Positions 10,692 through 21,859 of a stretch of 64,000 nt of DNA are shown one piece after another. The translations under genes and the position numbers were made by a program. The stretch lies in contig NZ_CP083546.1 in the NCBI RefSeq assembly GCF_025144145.1, forward strand, positions 822,501 to 886,500, read 5' to 3'. Source of the DNA: Leisingera sp. M658 (GTDB lineage Bacteria; Pseudomonadota; Alphaproteobacteria; Rhodobacterales; Rhodobacteraceae). Position 1 is the first letter of the stretch, and the number at the start of each line of letters is the position of its first letter. Below the pieces are notes generated by a model. That model ran no database searches. It was given only the letters and a program-made list of their open reading frames with translations, and had not been told where the DNA came from.

Positions 10692-11516
10692 ATGTGGGTG
10701 CAGCGAATATTTCATGTGGCAAATGCGGTGCTGGTTTGTGCTGCAATCGGGTTTGCCTGGGGGCAGCACCAAAGCTGGTCCGCAACTGGTGGCAGCCTGT
10801 TTGGTTGGGTCATGGTTACAGCTGCTGTTGTCTTTGCCCTGCTGGCGGCGCTGGTCTGGGCAATCCATGACTACCGTGCTTGGATCGCGTTGGGGGAGGG
10901 GGGGCTGCCAAGCAACATCTTTGGATGGTTCGCGGTGACAGCTATGCGTCCGATGGCGGGCGATCCCTATGATCAATCAGTATTTGCCGGCAAACTTGGC
11001 AGCAGTACCGATCAAACTTTCTTAGGCGATTTGCCCACTCGTGCAGGTCCGCGCCCAACCGTTGCGCCCCATGCTGTGCCGCATCGTCAGACTGACCAGA
11101 TCCCCGATCGAGGCGTGATGCAGCAGCTATCGAATATGTTCGATGGCATTGTTGCCCGAAATGATGACCGGTTGCACTATCAACTTAGCCAATATGAGAA
11201 ACACAATCAGGCGATCTGGCTGCGCGATGTGGAGGGAGGGAACCCCGCCACCGGCCTGGGTGGTGAGATTGGTCATTTCCACCCCAGCGACGGATCGATG
11301 CATACGATCCTCAGCCCCAGCGACGCTAAACAGGTACTCGACAAGGGGTGGGGCGAGCTGCACTCCATGGCGCGGTTCAAGCGGATCTTTCCGACCGAAA
11401 CATTCGTCATGCTCTACGCGCCAGCGCGAGCTGAGCACGTGCCTGTGATCAGAGACATCATCGAAGCGGCAACACGCTACGCGCTGCCGCGCGGTAACAA
11501 TTCAATCAAAGGATAA
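10692..11516 (+). CDS. membrane-anchored DUF5519 (luciferase-like) protein
   Basis: 274 aa from ATG 10692, preceded by GGAAGAGAG; upstream TTG/GTG starts are weaker. Two N-terminal membrane segments (about residues 5-22 and 35-55) are followed by a soluble domain. That domain holds the DUF5519 block GEIGHFHPSDGSMH and ETFVMLYAPA, rich in His and acidic residues. The family's biochemical role is unknown. It ends 4 nt before the lactonase gene, so the two are translationally linked. Which side of the membrane carries the domain cannot be decided. Confidence 0.7.
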   Translation: MWVQRIFHVANAVLVCAAIGFAWGQHQSWSATGGSLFGWVMVTAAVVFALLAALVWAIHDYRAWIALGEGGLPSNIFGWFAVTAMRPMAGDPYDQSVFAGKLGSSTDQTFLGDLPTRAGPRPTVAPHAVPHRQTDQIPDRGVMQQLSNMFDGIVARNDDRLHYQLSQYEKHNQAIWLRDVEGGNPATGLGGEIGHFHPSDGSMHTILSPSDAKQVLDKGWGELHSMARFKRIFPTETFVMLYAPARAEHVPVIRDIIEAATRYALPRGNNSIKG

Positions 11517-11520
11517 CCTT

Positions 11521-12573
11521 ATGAAACGCCTGATCTATTCCACTGCTGCCATCATGCTGCTGCTGGCTGGAGGTGGGGCGGCCACGGTTTCTTCACTTGG
11601 CGCGTTTAACTCCGTAACGACTGCTTACAATGGTCAGTGCCGCTCGATTGGTCAGATGGTCGGGGCCGAAGATATCATTGCCGACTACGATGCTGGTGTG
11701 GCCTATATTTCATCTTTTGACCGGCGCACCGGGATGGCAGGTCAAGAAGTAATCGGCGCGCTGCACAGGCTTGTGCTGGATGGCAGCGACCAGCTGGTGG
11801 AAATGCCGCTGACCGGCCTGGACCCCAGCTTGCCGTTCCTGCCCCATGGGATGGATCTGAAGACCATTGATGGGGTGCAGTATCTCTTCGTGTTGAACCA
11901 CCGCAGCGCCAGTGATCCGCAAGCGGGTCACGATGTCTATGTCTTTGAAGTTGGCGTAGACGCGCTGACCTTGGCCAGGCACCACACCAGCGATGGCATC
12001 AAATCACCCAACGGGATTGGTGCGGTTGATCTTGATACGTTCTATTACTCAAACGATCGTGGGGCCTTTGGTGCTTTTGGGAACATGGTTGAGATGATGT
12101 TCGCCCGCAAGATCAGCGATCTGTCGGTCTATGATGAGGGCGAAACTGAAATTCTGGAACCAATGGCATTCGCCAATGGAGTTGCGACAACGCCGGACGG
12201 CTCAACTGTTTACGCCACTGCGCTACGCGAGGGTGTGGTTAAGGTGTTTGCCCGGGATCAGGCCAGCAACGTACTGACTTTGCAGCGTGAAATCCCTGTT
12301 GGGCAGGCGCCTGACAACGTGCGCATTGCCGAGGATGGCCGGCTTTGGGTGGCGTCGCATTTGAACCTGATGGCGTTTGACGGTCACATCAAAGATCCAA
12401 CCGCACTCTCACCATTTCAGGTTTACAGTGTCGAACCGGACACCGGTACGAGCGAATTGGTTATGGAGAACGACGGTTCCCTGCAGTCCTCGGTAAGCGT
12501 TGCTGTGCCCTACGAGGACATGCTGCTGATCGGTTCAGCCTTTCAGCCCGGCGTGAAGATTTGCGCGCAATAA
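11521..12573 (+). CDS. SMP-30/paraoxonase-like lactonase, exported
   Basis: 350 aa with a signal peptide (about residues 1-22, hydrophobic AAIMLLLAGGGAA). The rest reads as a six-bladed beta-propeller of the PON/SMP-30/arylesterase group. Typical calcium-site surroundings are LPHGMDL, SPNGIG, FANGVA and APDNVRI. Members hydrolyse lactones or aryl esters. It lies 4 nt after the DUF5519 gene and upstream of cytochrome b561, suggesting a periplasmic processing set. The substrate is unknown. Confidence 0.8.
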   Translation: MKRLIYSTAAIMLLLAGGGAATVSSLGAFNSVTTAYNGQCRSIGQMVGAEDIIADYDAGVAYISSFDRRTGMAGQEVIGALHRLVLDGSDQLVEMPLTGLDPSLPFLPHGMDLKTIDGVQYLFVLNHRSASDPQAGHDVYVFEVGVDALTLARHHTSDGIKSPNGIGAVDLDTFYYSNDRGAFGAFGNMVEMMFARKISDLSVYDEGETEILEPMAFANGVATTPDGSTVYATALREGVVKVFARDQASNVLTLQREIPVGQAPDNVRIAEDGRLWVASHLNLMAFDGHIKDPTALSPFQVYSVEPDTGTSELVMENDGSLQSSVSVAVPYEDMLLIGSAFQPGVKICAQ

Positions 12574-12684
12574 TGACGTGTGCTGACAGCTGCCGACGCC
12601 ATTGAAGACAGTTTTTCGACAGCTCTGACAGCCCCGTTGGCCCCTGTGCCGGCGGGGCTGCGGCAATCGAATGGAGATCATAAG

Positions 12685-13257
12685 ATGAACCATCCACCAG
12701 TTTCAACCACGACCCTCAGAAGCTATGGCCGCATGGATAAGCTGCTGCATTGGGCTGTCGCAATCAATCTGATCGCTATTCTGTTTGCGGCCAACGGCTT
12801 GGCCGACCGTCCGGAGGTAGAGAAAGTCGCCGAATACGGCAGCCACGGGCTGGCTGTGACAGTCCTGGCCGGTCTGATGCTGTTTCGCGTGATCTGGCGG
12901 CTTATCCATCCGGCGCCGCCGTTGCCTGACAGCGTTGGCCCATGGAGCAGAATAGGAGCACGGATTGTCCATTGGGGTCTGTACGGGCTGGTTATTTTCC
13001 AGATCTGCATCGGGTTTTTCCTGGCCTCAACGGTTGAGACCGCCTTTGTCCCGGCTTTGATCGGGGTGGACTACAGCAGCTTTGGTCTGGCTCCGGCCTC
13101 TCTTTACGGCCTGTTGCACATCCTGCATGCCGTGACTTACTGGTTGATCCTCACTGCCGTAACCGTCCATCTGGCAGCGGCGCTGAAACATGTGCTTGTG
13201 GATCGGGACGGTGTGTTCTCGCGGATGATACCCGGTGCCGGAGGCCGCAGCAGTTGA
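12685..13257 (+). CDS. cytochrome b561 family protein
   Basis: 190 aa from ATG 12685 (GGAG 8 nt upstream); a longer frame from 12580 adds unlike sequence. Four membrane helices carry the heme b histidines of the prokaryotic b561 fold: DKLLHW in helix 1, a His in helix 2 (YGSHGL), and LLHILH in helix 4. It is an inner-membrane electron carrier, often from the quinol pool to a periplasmic partner. The two upstream genes are exported or membrane-bound, so a shared extracytoplasmic role is plausible. Confidence 0.85.
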   Translation: MNHPPVSTTTLRSYGRMDKLLHWAVAINLIAILFAANGLADRPEVEKVAEYGSHGLAVTVLAGLMLFRVIWRLIHPAPPLPDSVGPWSRIGARIVHWGLYGLVIFQICIGFFLASTVETAFVPALIGVDYSSFGLAPASLYGLLHILHAVTYWLILTAVTVHLAAALKHVLVDRDGVFSRMIPGAGGRSS

Positions 13258-13276
13258 GCGATCTGCTGCGCCGCTT

Positions 13277-14125
13277 TCACAACTTCCGCCGCAACGCTGC
13301 GTAACGGCGGCGGCTCACCGGGATTTCGATGCCGTCTTCGAGCAGGCAGGTATAGGCGCTGCCTTGGCGTTTGATGGACGTGACATGTTTGAAGCGCACC
13401 CAATGCGACCGATGGCATTGCGCCCCAAGAAAGGGCTTCAGCGCTGTAACGCAGTCCGAAAAGGCTAGCTTCAGCGTGATGTTCCCCGCAGCGGTAACAA
13501 TCTTGACGTAATGGCCCTGTGCTTCCGCCCGGATCAGGTCATCACCCAAATGATGGGGAACTTCAGGCACCACGGCTTTCAACGCGGGTTCCGTTGATGG
13601 AACCGCGAGCAGCGAGCGCTGGTAGCGGCGTGCAAGATCTGCTGCGCGATAAGCAAAGATACCTGCCAGCGCTGCCAGTCCAAGCGACGGCGTAACAATG
13701 TCCAAGAACTCCATCAGCAATTCCCAGCCCAGGCCGAAACCCCGGGTAATGCCGCGTGGATCACCGCCGAACCAGCTGTCGAGCGCGAATGACACCGGGG
13801 TGAGCAGCACCGGTAACAGTAACACTGCAAGCACCAGCGGCCAGGGCATCTGCAGACCGGCCAGTACCCCCAGCACGGTCACACCCGACATCAGCAATGT
13901 TGCCACTAACAGGTGCAGGAACCACAACAGAACGGCCAGCGCCACATGCAGTTCAGCCGTGGCGACCGGTTCAAAGCTGGTAATGATCACGCTGCCAAGG
14001 ACAGAAAACCAAAGACAATACCCCGCCAATTGCTGCCAGCTTATGTCACGAAGCCCGAACAGGGTCTGAAACACAGTATCAAGCTGGTTTGGCCTGTCTT
14101 TGCTGTGGGGTGTTACTTGGGGCAT
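13277..14125 (-). CDS. membrane-anchored LytTR transcriptional regulator
   Basis: 282 aa. Four hydrophobic segments fill residues 30-165. They are followed by a LytTR DNA-binding domain (about residues 185-280: AEAQGHYVKIVTAAG, CHRSHWVRFKHV, GIEIPVSRRRYAAL). ATG 14125 has GGAGG 8 nt upstream. It converges on cytochrome b561 with a 19-nt gap. There is no receiver domain, so it belongs to the membrane-sensor LytTR group rather than classical response regulators. Targets are unknown, but the divergent neighbour encodes an outer-membrane protein. Confidence 0.88.
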   Translation of the reverse strand: MPQVTPHSKDRPNQLDTVFQTLFGLRDISWQQLAGYCLWFSVLGSVIITSFEPVATAELHVALAVLLWFLHLLVATLLMSGVTVLGVLAGLQMPWPLVLAVLLLPVLLTPVSFALDSWFGGDPRGITRGFGLGWELLMEFLDIVTPSLGLAALAGIFAYRAADLARRYQRSLLAVPSTEPALKAVVPEVPHHLGDDLIRAEAQGHYVKIVTAAGNITLKLAFSDCVTALKPFLGAQCHRSHWVRFKHVTSIKRQGSAYTCLLEDGIEIPVSRRRYAALRRKL

Positions 14126-14382
14126 GTCACTTGCCTCCTGTGGGCAGGGATCAAGTCGATTGTCTTCTGTTTAACCCGGCACCGGCAGCATTAAACCATT
14201 ATTTCACGAGCGGTAGCACATTGACCGTTCATGACAACACTGCACCCACTTGAGTATTTCTCCGCCGTTTTCATGAACTTGCCATGTGATCTCTGTGTGG
14301 GTTGAGACAGATGCACGGCACCGGCCTCGTGAAAACCGATTTTGCAAACGGGCCGGTACTTGATCGCATGAAAGGTGTAAAA

Positions 14383-15168
14383 ATGCACAAACTTGTTCCT
14401 GCTCCACCAGTTGTCTGCGCGGTTCTGGCCTGCACTCTAACTCTCCCGCAAATGGCCTCTGCCGAAGGCAAGAGCCTAACTGGAGTTATCGGTCTCGGCG
14501 CGTCTTACGGGCCTGAATTTCCGGGTTCGGACGAATCCAGCTCATCAGCGTTTCCGATCTTCAACCTGACCTGGCGCGACCGCGTCTTCCTGAACCAGCG
14601 TGGTTTAGGGGGCTATGCGCTGCGCAACTACGGCGCGGGTGATCTGTCGCTGGGTTTCGCTGTCGGCTATGACTTTGACGAACGGTTGGCCGAGGATGAT
14701 GTCCGGCTGACCGGGCTGAGAGATGTTGAGGCCGGCGCCCTGTTCACCGCATTTATCGAGTATGATCTTGGGATTGCGGATCTGGAATTTGATATCAGCC
14801 ATGGCCTTAGCGATGGGGGCCATGAAGGCACCCGTGCCACGCTGGCCGCCGAGTTTTCCACTGCTGTTTCCCCGCGCCTGAGCCTGTCCGCAAAGCCATT
14901 TGTGACCTGGGCGGACAGCTCTTACAATCAGGCGTTTTACGGGGTTTCCGCTGCCGAAGCGGGGGCCTCATCTTTTGCCCGGTATGAGGCAGAATCCGGT
15001 CTTGAACGTGCCGGGATACAGCTGCAGGCATCCTACACTTTGTCTGAGCGGACCGGTGTGTTTCTAGGAGTTTCCCATGCCGAGTTGATGGGAGATGCCA
15101 AAGACAGCCCCATCGTCTTTGACAGTGGCCAGACCCAAATTTCTTCCGGCATCGTCTTTCGCTTTTAA
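14383..15168 (+). CDS. MipA/OmpV family outer-membrane protein
   Basis: 261 aa from ATG 14383 (AAAGG upstream). The signal peptide ends near MASA-EG. The mature part has MipA/OmpV features: GLGASYGPEFPGSD near the start, alternating beta-strands, and a terminal aromatic residue (SSGIVFRF) typical of porin-like barrels. The family covers scaffold proteins for murein enzymes and general OmpV-like barrels. It lies divergent from the LytTR regulator, which may control it. A strong GC stem-loop follows the stop. Confidence 0.85.
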   Translation: MHKLVPAPPVVCAVLACTLTLPQMASAEGKSLTGVIGLGASYGPEFPGSDESSSSAFPIFNLTWRDRVFLNQRGLGGYALRNYGAGDLSLGFAVGYDFDERLAEDDVRLTGLRDVEAGALFTAFIEYDLGIADLEFDISHGLSDGGHEGTRATLAAEFSTAVSPRLSLSAKPFVTWADSSYNQAFYGVSAAEAGASSFARYEAESGLERAGIQLQASYTLSERTGVFLGVSHAELMGDAKDSPIVFDSGQTQISSGIVFRF

Positions 15169-15169
15169 A

Positions 15170-15202
15170 CAGCGGCCCCGGCGTTTGCCGGGGTTGTCCG
15201 CT
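15170..15202 (+). terminator. GC-rich stem-loop after MipA gene
   Basis: CCCCGGC/GCCGGGG with a 4-nt loop, extended by flanking AGCGG/CCGCT with a small bulge. Only a late CTTTT follows, so intrinsic termination is possible but not textbook. Confidence 0.5.
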
Positions 15203-15225
15203 CACCTTTTATGACCGAGGTAATG

Positions 15226-16431
15226 ATGAAACGTATTGCTGTGACCGCTGGCGCCATCTGCGCAGGCTTTCTCTTTTGGATCTTTGCCCTGAATGACGAC
15301 CCGGGCCGGCTGAACCCCATCTCTTTAGAAGCGGGAACGTTGTCTCCCGGCGTGCTGCCCATCGAACAGGCGATCACCCTTGGGCAGGTGAAAGGAGAGG
15401 ATGGGCGCGCTGTGCCCGTTTTGATTACTGGCCTGTCCGAGACCACCGTAACAGCTGTAGACCTGACTGGGCATGGTGCCTCCGCTGACTTGGATCTGTT
15501 TCAGATTCTGGAAGAGGTGCCTCAGGCCGAACTGGCTGCGCTATACAGTAAGGCTGTGGGCGAGGCGGGCCGCACTGTGACGCAAGACTATCCGCTGTCT
15601 CAGTTCTTGCCGGCAGCAGGCAAGGGGCATCGCCATATCGGATCGGGCACAAATTTCCCGGAACATGCCGAAGAAACCACCAGCAGCTCTGTGTTCAGCT
15701 TTCCCAAGTTCGGCGTAGCCACGCCGCCTGTCACGTCGGTAGCATATGACCCGGAGGTTCTGCTGGACTACGAAGTGGAGATCTGCGCCCGGTTTGATCG
15801 AGATATCGCATCGCTGGCGGACTTCGAGGCGGCCCGTAAGGGGTTCTTTCTGTGCGGAGATTTCACCGATCGGTCGACGTTGCTGAAGATGATCGACACA
15901 GATAACTTTGATTCCGGGTCGGGGTTCAGTGACGCCAAAAGCGGCCCCGGCTATCTCCCAAGTGGTCCGTTCCTTGTTATTCCTGTGGACTGGCGAAGCT
16001 TTGTCGAACAAGAACGCATCGAGACGCGGCTGGATGGCGCGCTGCGCCAGGACGCGCGTGGAGGTCAAATGATCCTCGATTTTGGCCAGTTGGTGGAAAA
16101 GGTTCTGGATGATTCCGTTTCCACCCGGTTCCTCTATCAGGGCGATCAATACCAGCTGATTGAAGATGCTGTTGTTTCAACCGGCCAGGTTCTTATGTCA
16201 GGCACGCCGGAAGGAGTTATTTTCATGCCGCCTTCTCTGCGTCACATGGCACGGGGTGTCATCCGGCATGTGATTACAGGTGCCTTTGTCGGCCAAGCTT
16301 CCGGTTATGACAGCGTTATTGCCTCGTTCATCCAGGACGAGCTTGCGGCCAAGCGGTTTCTTCAGCCAGGGCAGGTCGTCACTTATACATCGGCCTCGAT
16401 GGGGACGATCAGCATAACAGTGCGCCGCTGA
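15226..16431 (+). CDS. exported or membrane-tethered FAH-fold hydrolase
   Basis: 401 aa from ATG 15226 (GAGGT upstream; ATG 15223 also possible). A hydrophobic N-terminal segment (residues about 2-20) is followed by acidic sequence, so the protein is exported or tethered by a single helix. The core matches fumarylacetoacetate-hydrolase-type folds. The acidic pair is in LLDYEVEIC (Glu 183 and 185), with a further acid in FFLCGDFTDRS and the lysine-glycine motif KSGPGYLPSG. It also has MSGTPEGVIF. FAH enzymes are normally cytosolic, so the exported form is unusual. Confidence 0.75.
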   Translation: MKRIAVTAGAICAGFLFWIFALNDDPGRLNPISLEAGTLSPGVLPIEQAITLGQVKGEDGRAVPVLITGLSETTVTAVDLTGHGASADLDLFQILEEVPQAELAALYSKAVGEAGRTVTQDYPLSQFLPAAGKGHRHIGSGTNFPEHAEETTSSSVFSFPKFGVATPPVTSVAYDPEVLLDYEVEICARFDRDIASLADFEAARKGFFLCGDFTDRSTLLKMIDTDNFDSGSGFSDAKSGPGYLPSGPFLVIPVDWRSFVEQERIETRLDGALRQDARGGQMILDFGQLVEKVLDDSVSTRFLYQGDQYQLIEDAVVSTGQVLMSGTPEGVIFMPPSLRHMARGVIRHVITGAFVGQASGYDSVIASFIQDELAAKRFLQPGQVVTYTSASMGTISITVRR

Positions 16432-16440
16432 TCCGCTGAC

Positions 16441-16466
16441 CGCAGGGGCCGGTTGGCCCCTGCGGT
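16441..16466 (+). terminator. strong GC hairpin after exported FAH-fold gene
   Basis: Perfect stem CCGCAGGGGCC/GGCCCCTGCGG around a 4-nt loop, 9 nt after the stop. It is followed by TATATG rather than a T run, so it is a likely transcript end or 3' stabiliser. Confidence 0.55.
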
Positions 16467-16563
16467 ATATGCCTGCCTGCGGTGAATTTCTGCAAAAGCT
16501 GATGGATTGTTCCCAGCCTTTGCCGGATATTGGCTCTGGACGCCACCGGAGACCGCTTGCGCT

Positions 16564-17175
16564 ATGAAGACTGCCTCAACCGATAACCCGCGCAGTGGCA
16601 TCACCAAGGCCGCACGTCACCTGCTGGAGCGCGGTGGGATCTCCGCACTGTCGATGCGCTCTATTGCTAAGCATTTGGGGGTGTCTGCGATGATGCCTTA
16701 CAAGCATTTCCCCAGCAAGGATCACATCCTGATGGAGCTGCGGCTGGAAGCATTTCAGCGGCTCACCACGCATATGCGGCGAGCCCAGGCAGTGGCCCAA
16801 ACGCCGACCGATGCGCTGGTCGCTGTTTCGCAGGCTTATGTAGGATTCGCTCTCAAGGCGCCCAATGACTACCGGTTGATGTTTGACGCGTGGGAGTTTG
16901 AAAACTACGCGCAGATTACCGCCGATTTCGGCGATTCGATCAGCCGTGAAGCGGACAGTTGGCACGTCAACCTCGACGCTGTGACGGCCTTTGCCGAAGC
17001 AGAAAATCTAGCGATTGATTGCAATTTTGCGGCTCATTGTCTGTGGTCCTCTCTGCATGGAATGGTACAGCTTCATTTATCGCGCAAGCTTGCCTTTGGT
17101 CTGGAAATTCAGCAGCTTGAGCAGATTTTCTCCGAAAAGATCCCAACCTCCATCCGCGCATTCTCCCAAAAGTAA
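16564..17175 (+). CDS. TetR-family transcriptional regulator
   Basis: 203 aa from ATG 16564. The N-terminal HTH is clear: ITKAARHLLERGGISALSM followed by IAKHLGVSAMMPYKHFPSK. The C-terminal part resembles the TetR_C_33 (WHG) ligand domain, with WSSLHGMVQLHLSRK. It sits 105 nt upstream of the BASS transporter operon in the same direction and most likely represses it, de-repressing on a pathway intermediate. The intergenic gap contains ACTTAAGT-like AT-rich sequence near 17200. Confidence 0.88.
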   Translation: MKTASTDNPRSGITKAARHLLERGGISALSMRSIAKHLGVSAMMPYKHFPSKDHILMELRLEAFQRLTTHMRRAQAVAQTPTDALVAVSQAYVGFALKAPNDYRLMFDAWEFENYAQITADFGDSISREADSWHVNLDAVTAFAEAENLAIDCNFAAHCLWSSLHGMVQLHLSRKLAFGLEIQQLEQIFSEKIPTSIRAFSQK

Positions 17176-17280
17176 CGCAGCGTTCGCAAGTTTGCGCTAT
17201 TAACTTAAGTCATTTGGTTTACAGTGTAAGCTAAGTGATGGCCGGCGTTGAATACGCTTGCCTAAGGGGAGGAAGGCCAC

Positions 17281-18147
17281 ATGGATATCGGAGCTGTTAT
17301 CACCACAATTGCGATTGCCGGATTGATCGGCGTCATGATCGCAATGGGCAGCACACTGCAGGTCACGGATTTCCGTCGCGTGCTGACACAGCCGCGTGCT
17401 TTATTGCTTGGAGTGGCGGGTCAGATCCTGTTGCTGCCGGCTGTTGCGGCCTCCATTGCAATCATCTTGGACCTGTCGCCCGCGTTGTCTGTGGGGCTGG
17501 TTGTGATTTCTGCCTGTCCCGGCGGCGCGCCATCCAACGCAGTCTGCGCTATTTCCAAGGGCGATGTGGCGCTCTCGGTGACATTGACCGCGATTTCCAG
17601 CCTTGCCGCCTTCTTGACAGTGCCGCTGTTAGTCGGGGCCGCAATTGATCAGTTTCTTGGGGAAGACACCCGTCTGCAGCTGCCGTTCTGGTCGACTGCA
17701 GCCCGCATTTTCCTGACCACCTTTCTGCCGGTGGTAACTGGAATGGCGCTGGCGCGCTGGGTGCCTATGGTTGCTGAGGCGATCCGTCGCCCTCTTTTCA
17801 TTGGGGGGTTCGGCATCGTTCTGATCACTTCGCTTCTATTCGTGTTCAGCATGATTGAGCTGCTGACCTCGATTGAGGCTCTACTGGCTGTGGTCATGCT
17901 CAATGTGCTGATGATGTCACTGGCCTTTGCTTTGGGGCGTGGCCTGGGGCTGACCGAACAGGAAACCCGATCGGTAACCGTTGAAGTTGGAATGCAGAAT
18001 ATCTCCATGGCAATTGTGGTGATCATTGGCATCCTGAATGCCCCGGAACTGCTGGCGCCGACGTTCTTCTACCTGCCTATGGCTTATGTCACCGGGCTTG
18101 GGTTTGCCTGGTTGGTGCGCCGCTACCGCAGCCCGGTTCTGGCCTGA
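17281..18147 (+). CDS. bile acid:sodium symporter (BASS) family transporter
   Basis: 288 aa with about nine hydrophobic helices. Family motifs: SACPGGAPSNAVCAISKGD (residues about 77-95) and EVGMQNISMAIVV (about 238-250), the crossed-helix sodium/substrate site of BASS proteins. GGGGAGG precedes the ATG. Known relatives import bile acids, pantothenate, pyruvate and other organic acids with sodium. As first gene of a five-gene operon with a CoA ligase, it probably imports the pathway's carboxylic acid substrate. Confidence 0.9.
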   Translation: MDIGAVITTIAIAGLIGVMIAMGSTLQVTDFRRVLTQPRALLLGVAGQILLLPAVAASIAIILDLSPALSVGLVVISACPGGAPSNAVCAISKGDVALSVTLTAISSLAAFLTVPLLVGAAIDQFLGEDTRLQLPFWSTAARIFLTTFLPVVTGMALARWVPMVAEAIRRPLFIGGFGIVLITSLLFVFSMIELLTSIEALLAVVMLNVLMMSLAFALGRGLGLTEQETRSVTVEVGMQNISMAIVVIIGILNAPELLAPTFFYLPMAYVTGLGFAWLVRRYRSPVLA

Positions 18148-20304
<2,157 letters not shown>

Positions 20305-20338
20305 GCCCGATCAGATACAATCAGGAGAATTATGAGTT

Positions 20339-21856
20339 ATGACGGATTTTGACGCCATCGTTATTGGCGCAGGCAATGCCGGGCTTTCAGCCGCTGCGGG
20401 GATGCAGCGCAAAGGCCTGCGCACTCTCCTTCTGGAACGCCACAATATCCCGGGCGGCTGCGGCACGTCTTTTGTACGCGGCGATTTTGAATTTGAGGTG
20501 GCGCTGCACCAGCTGAGCGGTCTCGGCACCGAAGCCGACCCCTTTGTGCTGCGCGACACGTTCAGGGATCTGGGCGTGCTCGACAAGGTCGAGTTTGTAG
20601 AGGAAGGCGAAGTCTACCGCTTCTGCGTGCCAGGTGAGGTCGATATCACTCTGCCTGCGGATATTCCTGGCCTCATCCATGTGCTAAGCACGCAGTTCCC
20701 GCAGGAAGCCGACGCCATCGCGCGGTTTGTTCAGCTGTGCGGCACCCTGTGTCAGGAGTACTATGGCGTTTTCCCACGCGTGAAGCGGGCAGGCGACCCT
20801 GGGGCGCTACGTAAAAAATGCCCGAATGTGGTGCGGTACGGTGTGCGCAGCTCTCAGGATGTCCTGGATGAATTCTTCTCAGATCCCAGGCTCAAGGCTA
20901 CGCTGGGGGCATATTGGCCCTATCTTGGCCTGCCGCTGGATGAGCTGCCCTTTGTTGAGCTGGGGCCGATGTTCTTTCTCTATGCACACTATAAACCCTA
21001 TCACATCCGGGGCGGATCGCAGGCAATGTCCAACGCTTTGCTTCAGTCGTTTCTGGAGGCAGGCGGCGAGGTGCAGTTCAACACTGCCGCGGCAAAGATT
21101 CATACGGATCAAGGCCGTGTCACTGGAGTGACAACAGAACATGGGACGCGTTTCAATGCCGCTTCCGTGGTCTCAAACGCCAGTTCCATTCATACCTTCA
21201 ACGAGCTTCTGGACGTTGAAACCCTGGAACCGCAAGTGCGCGAAACCTTCCAGCACAGTCGTGTCGGTGTGTCAGGGTTCATCGTATATCTTGGGCTTGA
21301 TGTCTCTCCGGAAGAGCTGGGTATCACGGCCGCATCGAACTTCATCTGTTCCGATTTGGATGATCGTGCCGTCTTTGATACCGCCAACAATCTGGACGAT
21401 CCGGCCGGCTGCCTGCTGACTTGCTACAACTACGACGACCCCACGTTTGCGCCCGAAGGGAGATCAGTGATCGGGCTGATGTGCGCGCAATACGGCAAAG
21501 TCTGGGAGGACATTCCGCAAGAGGCATATTTTGAAACCAAGTATGAGTTTGCTCAGCGGCTGATCCGATTGGCCGAACAGGTCTATCCGGGCATTCAAGC
21601 TCATATTGAGGAGGTTGAGGTTGCCACACCCCTCACCGTAATGCGCTACCTCAACACTCCCGGCGGTGCGATTTACGGCTTTGACCAGAACGCGTTTGAA
21701 ACTCCGGTGTTCCGCCAGCGCCTCAAAGGTCCGGAGGGCCTGTATCTCGCAGGTGCATGGACCGGCCCGGGCGGTTTCCAGCCCACCTATATGTCCGGCC
21801 ATGCGGCGGCCAATACTGTGGTGCGCCATCACAGAACCCATCTTGCAGCGGAGTAA
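20339..21856 (+). CDS. FAD-dependent oxidoreductase, CrtI/RetSat-like
   Basis: 505 aa. The N-terminal FAD motif is AIVIGAGNAGLSAAAGM; NIPGGCGTSF resembles the phytoene-desaturase/retinol-saturase family, and the C-terminal FAD contact is LYLAGAWTGPGGFQPT. GGAG precedes ATG 20339. The family desaturates, saturates or isomerises conjugated polyenes. With its reductase and CoA-ligase neighbours it probably acts on an unsaturated or cyclic acyl substrate rather than a carotenoid, since no other carotenoid genes are present. Confidence 0.85.
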   Translation: MTDFDAIVIGAGNAGLSAAAGMQRKGLRTLLLERHNIPGGCGTSFVRGDFEFEVALHQLSGLGTEADPFVLRDTFRDLGVLDKVEFVEEGEVYRFCVPGEVDITLPADIPGLIHVLSTQFPQEADAIARFVQLCGTLCQEYYGVFPRVKRAGDPGALRKKCPNVVRYGVRSSQDVLDEFFSDPRLKATLGAYWPYLGLPLDELPFVELGPMFFLYAHYKPYHIRGGSQAMSNALLQSFLEAGGEVQFNTAAAKIHTDQGRVTGVTTEHGTRFNAASVVSNASSIHTFNELLDVETLEPQVRETFQHSRVGVSGFIVYLGLDVSPEELGITAASNFICSDLDDRAVFDTANNLDDPAGCLLTCYNYDDPTFAPEGRSVIGLMCAQYGKVWEDIPQEAYFETKYEFAQRLIRLAEQVYPGIQAHIEEVEVATPLTVMRYLNTPGGAIYGFDQNAFETPVFRQRLKGPEGLYLAGAWTGPGGFQPTYMSGHAAANTVVRHHRTHLAAE

Positions 21857-21859
21857 AAC

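Noticed and set aside
20339-21856. A carotenoid phytoene desaturase
   Set aside because: The protein is of the CrtI/RetSat superfamily, but no crtB, crtE or other carotenoid gene is nearby and the operon encodes acid import and CoA activation.
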